A DNA stretch of 64,000 bases, from positions 62,001 to 126,000 of the forward strand of contig CAUQBH010000006.1 of NCBI GenBank assembly GCA_963516675.1, given 5' to 3'. This document shows positions 59,638 to 64,000 of the stretch, piece by piece. Under the pieces are notes generated by a model. The model did no database searches and was not told the origin of the DNA. It worked only from the letters and a program-made list of their open reading frames with translations. Source of the stretch: JABCPE02 sp963516675 (lineage in GTDB: Bacteria > Bacteroidota > Bacteroidia > Flavobacteriales > Weeksellaceae). Within the stretch, counting starts at the first letter, position 1; every line of letters begins with the position of its first letter. The translations under genes were made by a program, and so were the position numbers.

Positions 59638-59680
59638 AAGAACTTTTGTCAGTAATGATGAAAGTTCTTTGTATTTTTAG
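59638..59680 (+). terminator. Possible terminator after the acyl-CoA ligase gene
   Basis: AAGAACTTT pairs with AAAGTTCTT across an 18-nt loop, with TTGTATTTTT after it. The rest of the 59681-59816 gap shows no clear feature other than A/T-rich sequence before dnaK. Confidence 0.5.
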
Positions 59681-59816
59681 TCATAATTTTATTTTTTGAA
59701 GTTGATAAATAAGACAATTTGTCATTCTTTGCTTCGAAAATAGTAATGGTATAAATATTGACAAAATCAAAGTGTGAAAATTAACTAATTATTAATAAAA
59801 AAGAATATAAAATATT

Positions 59817-61721
59817 ATGAGCAAAATTATAGGAATTGACTTAGGAACAACAAATTCATGTGTGGCAGTAATGGAGGGTAAAGACCCAGTAGTAATCCCA
59901 AATGCAGAAGGAAAAAGAACAACGCCTTCTATCGTAGCATTTACAGAAGATGGCGAAAGAAAAGTGGGTGACCCAGCTAAAAGACAGGCAGTAACGAATC
60001 CAAAGAAAACCGTTTACTCTATCAAGAGATTCATAGGAACGCAGTTCTCTAAAGATAAAGAGGAAATCTCAAGAGTTCCGTATGAAGTGGTAGGCGGTCC
60101 AAATGACACTGTAAAAGTAAAAATAGACGATAGAGAATACACCACACAAGAAATCTCTGCGATGATTCTTCAAAAAATGAAGAAAACAGCTGAAGATTAC
60201 CTTGGACAGGAGGTTTCAAGAGCGGTAATTACCGTGCCAGCTTACTTTAATGATGCACAAAGACAGGCAACTAAAGAAGCAGGAGAAATCGCAGGTCTTA
60301 AAGTAGAAAGAATCATCAACGAACCTACAGCAGCAGCTTTGGCTTACGGATTAGACAAAGTAGGTAAAAAAGACATGAATGTAGTAGTGTTTGACTGTGG
60401 TGGTGGTACACATGATGTCTCTGTATTGGAGATGTATGAAGTGGATGGAAATGCTTCTTTCGAAGTGAAAGCTACAGATGGAGATACTCACCTTGGGGGA
60501 GATGACTTTGATAATGTAATCATTGACTGGATGGCGGATGAATTTAAAAATGAAGAAGGTGTAGATTTGAAAACTGACCCTATCGCACTTCAAAGATTGA
60601 AAGAAGCGGCTGAAAAAGCAAAAGTAGAGCTTTCTTCTTCTACACAAACGGAAATCAACCTTCCGTACATCACGGCTACAGCTTCTGGACCAAAACACTT
60701 GGTAAAAACTTTGACAAGAGCGAAGTTTGAACAATTGGCTCACAACCTCATCGAGAGAACGATAGAGCCTTGTAAATCAGCTTTGGCTAACGCAGGAATG
60801 AGCGTTTCTGATATTGATGAAATTATCTTAGTAGGTGGTTCTACCAGAATTCCAGCAATTCAGGAGGCGGTAGAGAAATTCTTCGGAAAAGCACCATCTA
60901 AAGGAGTAAACCCAGATGAAGTAGTGGCTATCGGTGCGGCTATCCAAGGGGGAGTCCTTACAGGAGATGTGAAAGATGTATTGCTATTAGATGTTACGCC
61001 GCTTTCTCTCGGAATCGAGACTATGGGGTCTGTATTTACAAAACTAATCGAAGCAAATACGACTATCCCTACAAGAAAATCAGAGGTGTTTTCTACAGCG
61101 GCGGACAATCAGCCAGCAGTTACCATCAGAGTAGGACAAGGTGAGAGACCAATGTTTAACGACAATAAAGAAATCGGTAGATTTGATTTGGTAGATATCC
61201 CACCAGCGCCAAGAGGTGTTCCACAAATTGAAGTAACTTTCGATATAGATGCTAACGGTATCCTTAGCGTTTCTGCAAAGGACAAAGGAACAGGAAAAGA
61301 GCAGTCTATCAAGATTCAGGCAAGCTCTGGGCTTTCTGATGCAGAAATCGAAAGAATGAAAAAAGAAGCTGAAGAAAACGCTTCTGCCGATGCGAAGAAA
61401 AAAGAAGATGCAGAAGTAATAAACAAAGCTGATGGACTGATTTTCCAAACAGAAAAACAGCTGAAAGAATTTGGAGATAAGCTTTCTGCAGACAAAAAAG
61501 CTGGAATAGAAACAGCATTAGCAGAGTTGAAAACAGCTTACGAAACGAAAAATGTAGAGGAAATCAAGCCTAAAACAGAAGCGTTAGATGCGGCATGGAT
61601 GGCAGCTTCTGAAGAACTCTACAAAGCCCAAGCCGAAGCTCAGCCAAATGCAGGTGCAGCAGGCGGTCAGCAGCAAGGCGGAGACAATGTCCAAGATGCT
61701 GACTTTGAAGAAGTGAAATAG
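59817..61721 (+). CDS. dnaK: Molecular chaperone DnaK (Hsp70)
   Basis: A 634-residue Hsp70 with all family motifs: GIDLGTTNSCVAVMEG at the N-terminus, AVITVPAYFNDAQRQATK, IINEPTAAALAYG, VFDCGGGTHDVSVLE, VGGSTRIPAIQ, then the substrate-binding domain and a helical lid with a Gln/Gly-rich tail ending DADFEEVK. It helps fold and disaggregate proteins with DnaJ and GrpE, which are not in this window. Codon use is typical of a highly expressed gene. The mobile element begins about 140 bp after its stop. Confidence 0.98.
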   Translation: MSKIIGIDLGTTNSCVAVMEGKDPVVIPNAEGKRTTPSIVAFTEDGERKVGDPAKRQAVTNPKKTVYSIKRFIGTQFSKDKEEISRVPYEVVGGPNDTVKVKIDDREYTTQEISAMILQKMKKTAEDYLGQEVSRAVITVPAYFNDAQRQATKEAGEIAGLKVERIINEPTAAALAYGLDKVGKKDMNVVVFDCGGGTHDVSVLEMYEVDGNASFEVKATDGDTHLGGDDFDNVIIDWMADEFKNEEGVDLKTDPIALQRLKEAAEKAKVELSSSTQTEINLPYITATASGPKHLVKTLTRAKFEQLAHNLIERTIEPCKSALANAGMSVSDIDEIILVGGSTRIPAIQEAVEKFFGKAPSKGVNPDEVVAIGAAIQGGVLTGDVKDVLLLDVTPLSLGIETMGSVFTKLIEANTTIPTRKSEVFSTAADNQPAVTIRVGQGERPMFNDNKEIGRFDLVDIPPAPRGVPQIEVTFDIDANGILSVSAKDKGTGKEQSIKIQASSGLSDAEIERMKKEAEENASADAKKKEDAEVINKADGLIFQTEKQLKEFGDKLSADKKAGIETALAELKTAYETKNVEEIKPKTEALDAAWMAASEELYKAQAEAQPNAGAAGGQQQGGDNVQDADFEEVK

Positions 61722-61752
61722 TATCAATTACTAAATATCAAGAATGATTATT

Positions 61753-61790
61753 AAATCGCTATAAGCTAAATGTTTATGGCGATTTTTATT
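61753..61790 (+). terminator. dnaK terminator
   Basis: AAATCGC pairs with GCGATTT around a loop with partial inner pairing, followed by TTATTTTG, 32 nt after the dnaK stop. Confidence 0.6.
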
Positions 61791-61858
61791 TTGCTGATAT
61801 ATTTGTTTTTTATTATTTTTGGGAAATAATAATGAAAAAATAATATCATATTTGTACC

Positions 61859-61916
61859 GCGTCTTAATTGGCGACAATGTGCGTCTTATAAGTCATAATT
61901 AATTTAATAGGTCTTA
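61859..61916. repeat. Short direct repeats GCGTCTTA upstream of the integrase operon
   Basis: GCGTCTTA occurs at 61859-61866 and 61881-61888 (22-bp spacing) and the related GGTCTTA at 61910-61916, with an 8-bp palindrome CTTATAAG between. Positions next to the element boundary suggest recombinase or excisionase binding sites or an att core. This is inference. Confidence 0.4.
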
Positions 61917-61934
61917 AAAATAAAAATATTGATT

Positions 61935-62507
61935 ATGGGATTCAGCAAATTAAGAATACCTAAACTTTGTGAATACTGCCAGAAGCCTTTTGAAGCAAAA
62001 ACAATCACAACAAGATTTTGTTGTAAAGAATGTTCGAGGAAGTTGCAGAAAAAAATAAAAAAACAAGAAAAGGAACAACAAGAAACTGATTTTTTGCTTT
62101 CTAAGTACAAGATGAAAATCGCGGAGCTTCAATGTCGAGAATATATATCTGTTTCAGAAGCAACAATGCTATATGGGGTTTCTAAAGATACGGTTTATAG
62201 GATGATAAGGAAAGGTGTTGTTTTGGGAATAAATTTAGGGGAACGCCTAACAAGAGTAAGAAAATCGGATTTTGATAATTTATTCATTGGTAAGGGTATA
62301 GAAGAAGAAAAGAAAGAAGAAACCGAAAAAGAGAAAACATATGATATTAAAGATTGTTATACTTTGTCAGAAGTTTCTAAAAAGTACAATGCGAATCCAT
62401 CAACGGTAACTAATGCGATAAGAAAATATAATATTCCGAAACAGAAAATCGGAAGTTTTGTATATGTACCGAAAGAAAAAATAGACCAAATATTTAATTT
62501 AATATGA
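61935..62507 (+). CDS. Excisionase-like HTH protein with an N-terminal zinc ribbon
   Basis: A protein of about 190 residues. The N-terminus has a Cys-x2-Cys...Cys-Cys-x2-Cys zinc-ribbon (LCEYCQKPFEA, FCCKECSRK). Two winged-helix or MerR-type helix-turn-helix units follow: ISVSEATMLYGVSKDTVYRM and YTLSEVSKKYNANPSTVTNAI, as in excisionase (Xis)/helix_turn_helix_17 proteins. It overlaps the integrase gene by four bases (ATGA). The ATG at 61935 is preferred to the upstream TTG at 61929. Such pairs regulate excision and transfer of Bacteroidota mobile elements. Confidence 0.85.
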   Translation: MGFSKLRIPKLCEYCQKPFEAKTITTRFCCKECSRKLQKKIKKQEKEQQETDFLLSKYKMKIAELQCREYISVSEATMLYGVSKDTVYRMIRKGVVLGINLGERLTRVRKSDFDNLFIGKGIEEEKKEETEKEKTYDIKDCYTLSEVSKKYNANPSTVTNAIRKYNIPKQKIGSFVYVPKEKIDQIFNLI

Positions 62508-63754
62508 GAAATAAAAGGAATTATACTAAATCAACAGTCAGGTTACGAAAATCAGAATATAGAGATGAATGGCATGTTTATATAGAAAGTTACCCTGTAA
62601 TGGTAGAAGGAAAAGATAAGCCTCAAAGAATACGGAAGTATATTAATAGAAGTGTAAAAACAGTTGTATTTGATAAAAAGAGAACTTCTAGAACTACTTC
62701 AGAGAAGACTACATATAAACCCAAACGAGATGATAATGGAATTATCATCTGTAAGAGTGATTTGGATAAAGAAACAATGTTATATGCTGATAGTATCCGA
62801 AAAATTATTCAACAAGGATTTGATGAGAGAGAGCTTAATTCGGAATTGAGGAATTCTCAAATTTCTCAACAAGAGAAAGCTCAGGAAAATTTTATTCAAT
62901 ACTTCAAAAAAATAATAGGAATTAGACATAAAAAGAGTTCAAAATCAATTATAATTAACTGGCATCGTACAGTGAGTTTTCTAGAAATGTTTGTTCAGAA
63001 TGATATTTTAAGTTTTGAGAAAATTGATTATAAATTTATAGAAGATTTTAAGCGTTTTTTATTAGATGCTCCTTGTGGGGGTGGTAAAAAAGGAACAATT
63101 TCCCAAAATACAGCATCAACTTATTTTTCAATTTTTAAAGCCTCATTGAAACAAGCTTTCGTTGATGGATATTTTCAAACAGATATATCTGCGAAAACAA
63201 AAGGAATTGTTAGTAAAGATGTTAGAAGGGAATATTTAACTAATGATGAGTTGGATGAATTGGCATCTACTCCTTGTGCGAATGATTTAATAAGAAGGGC
63301 TTCCCTTTTTTCGGCGCTTACAGGTCTTAGACACTCTGATATACAAAAGCTTAAATGGAGTGAAATAAGTATAGAAAATGGGCAGCCAAAGCTTAATTTT
63401 ACACAGAAAAAGACTAAAGGAGTAGAATATACGCCAATTTCGGAACAGGCACTATTGCTTTGTGGGGAATTTGGTAAACCTGATGATTTAGTTTTTGAAG
63501 GGTTAATGAATGCAGCATGGATAAATCGTCCTTTAAAAAAGTGGATTTTAGATGCTGGTATTAGTAAAAATATTACATTTCATTGTTTTAGACATACATT
63601 TGCTACTTTACAAATTGCAAATGGAACGGATATTTATATCGTAAAAGATTTACTTGGGCATACTAATGTGAAAACGACTCAAATTTATGCAAAAGTGATG
63701 AATGAAAAGAAAAATGAAGCTGTAAAAGCGATTAAGTTGAATATAAAAAAATAA
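62504..63754 (+). CDS. Tyrosine recombinase / integrase
   Basis: A 416-residue phage-type integrase. The catalytic set is present: Arg276 (TGLRHSDIQ), a Lys at about 301-303 in the beta-hairpin, His360 and Arg363 (HCFRHTFAT), His386 (LLGHTNVKTT) and Tyr395 (QIYAKV). The N-terminal part has the Bacteroidota integrase SAM-like/core-binding domain. It integrates and excises mobile elements such as ICEs. It lies beside the excisionase-like gene at the left end of an element that continues past 64000. Confidence 0.93.
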   Translation: MRNKRNYTKSTVRLRKSEYRDEWHVYIESYPVMVEGKDKPQRIRKYINRSVKTVVFDKKRTSRTTSEKTTYKPKRDDNGIIICKSDLDKETMLYADSIRKIIQQGFDERELNSELRNSQISQQEKAQENFIQYFKKIIGIRHKKSSKSIIINWHRTVSFLEMFVQNDILSFEKIDYKFIEDFKRFLLDAPCGGGKKGTISQNTASTYFSIFKASLKQAFVDGYFQTDISAKTKGIVSKDVRREYLTNDELDELASTPCANDLIRRASLFSALTGLRHSDIQKLKWSEISIENGQPKLNFTQKKTKGVEYTPISEQALLLCGEFGKPDDLVFEGLMNAAWINRPLKKWILDAGISKNITFHCFRHTFATLQIANGTDIYIVKDLLGHTNVKTTQIYAKVMNEKKNEAVKAIKLNIKK

Positions 63755-63756
63755 TT

Positions 63757-64000
63757 ATGATAAAAGAAAAATATTTAGTTTTTGGAGCAAAATTTCCAGC
63801 TATTATAATCGCAATAAATATGGTTATTGTAAATTTTATGATGAAGTTAATGATTTATGAAGATAATACAATTGCTAATGTAATCCTTTTTACTGTCGCA
63901 ATATCAATAATTTGTCTTTATTGTAGCTTTATGTTATTCCTTAGTGAATGTTATCGTTTTATTAAAAGAAAATTACAAAATTTTAAAAATAAGGGTATTG
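63757..64000 (+). CDS. Membrane protein of the mobile element, truncated by the window end
   Basis: An ATG at 63757, 2 nt after the integrase stop, opens a frame that runs to the window edge without a stop (81 codons). The sequence has two hydrophobic segments (PAIIIAINMVIVNFMMKL and ANVILFTVAISIICLYCSF) and a basic tail. It is probably cotranscribed with the integrase. It is too short and unfinished to name. Confidence 0.6.
   Translation, partial: MIKEKYLVFGAKFPAIIIAINMVIVNFMMKLMIYEDNTIANVILFTVAISIICLYCSFMLFLSECYRFIKRKLQNFKNKGI

Noticed and set aside
59681..59816. A heat-shock regulatory site (CIRCE-like) before dnaK
   Set aside because: No TTAGCACTC-N9-GAGTGCTAA inverted repeat is present in the gap.
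1..64000. CRISPR arrays, rRNA operons, insertion sequences
   Set aside because: No regularly spaced repeats, no rRNA-like segment and no transposase frames were seen; only the tyrosine recombinase at the right end indicates a mobile element.

Overview
The window is a compact, AT-rich chromosomal segment from a member of the Bacteroidota, most likely order Flavobacteriales (Weeksellaceae/Chryseobacterium-like; genus not determinable by eye). The evidence is a gliding-motility lipoprotein (GldD), split two-gene MetH, topoisomerase IV of Bacteroidota type, a C-terminal HTH domain on a PIF1-like helicase, many lipoproteins and short signal peptides ending in AQ or SQ, and repeated promoters with the Bacteroidota -7 element TAnnTTTG (at least ten copies upstream of genes, two with a TTTG/TTG -33 element about 19-20 nt away). 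Coding density is high and no gene-free stretch exceeds 300 bases.

Layout: 0-1.8 kb holds three small lipoprotein genes on the minus strand, one broken by a homopolymer frameshift, plus a 90-bp direct repeat carrying the promoter/start region of one of them. 1.9-9.6 kb has two full-length UvrA paralogues flanking a thioesterase and two envelope proteins. 9.7-14.4 kb: a two-gene hypothetical pair, an M13 metallopeptidase lipoprotein, lipA and an ECF sigma factor. 14.6-15.3 kb: tRNA-Met(CAT) and tRNA-Arg(ACG) around a frameshifted small membrane protein. 15.4-20.1 kb: a plus-strand run with a metal/cobalamin-type binding lipoprotein, a PBP4-type DD-peptidase, an orphan histidine kinase and an acidic protein of unknown function. 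20.2-32.6 kb: a long minus-strand block (DUF3109, a membrane protein, mannose-1-phosphate guanylyltransferase, SprT-like protein, topo IV ParC, DUF389 protein, small membrane protein, topo IV ParE, SurA-like PPIase, PfkB kinase, GldD). 32.7-33.9 kb: cupin plus methyltransferase. 33.9-43.9 kb: ABC exporter, PIF1-like helicase, monooxygenase, then the MoxR/DUF4350/DUF4129/membrane/SpoIIM/RDD cluster.

43.9-57.6 kb is a methionine and one-carbon region: a SAM-I riboswitch, metX, an ACT-homoserine dehydrogenase, a sulfhydrylase (metZ/metB type), MetH N-terminal half, MetH C-terminal half and metF. Together these convert aspartate semialdehyde through homoserine and O-acetylhomoserine to homocysteine, then methionine, with metF supplying methyl-THF. 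This region is interrupted by SMI1/KNR4, OGG-fold-like, DKNYY-repeat and other immunity-like or hypothetical genes, by an OmpA porin gene that separates the two MetH halves, and by the remnant of an outer-membrane transporter gene.

57.8-61.7 kb holds a long-chain acyl-CoA ligase and dnaK. From about 61.85 kb to the right edge a tyrosine recombinase with an excisionase-like HTH/zinc-ribbon protein marks the left end of an integrated element that continues beyond the window. This is the most likely place for undescribed accessory biology, but its cargo is not visible here.
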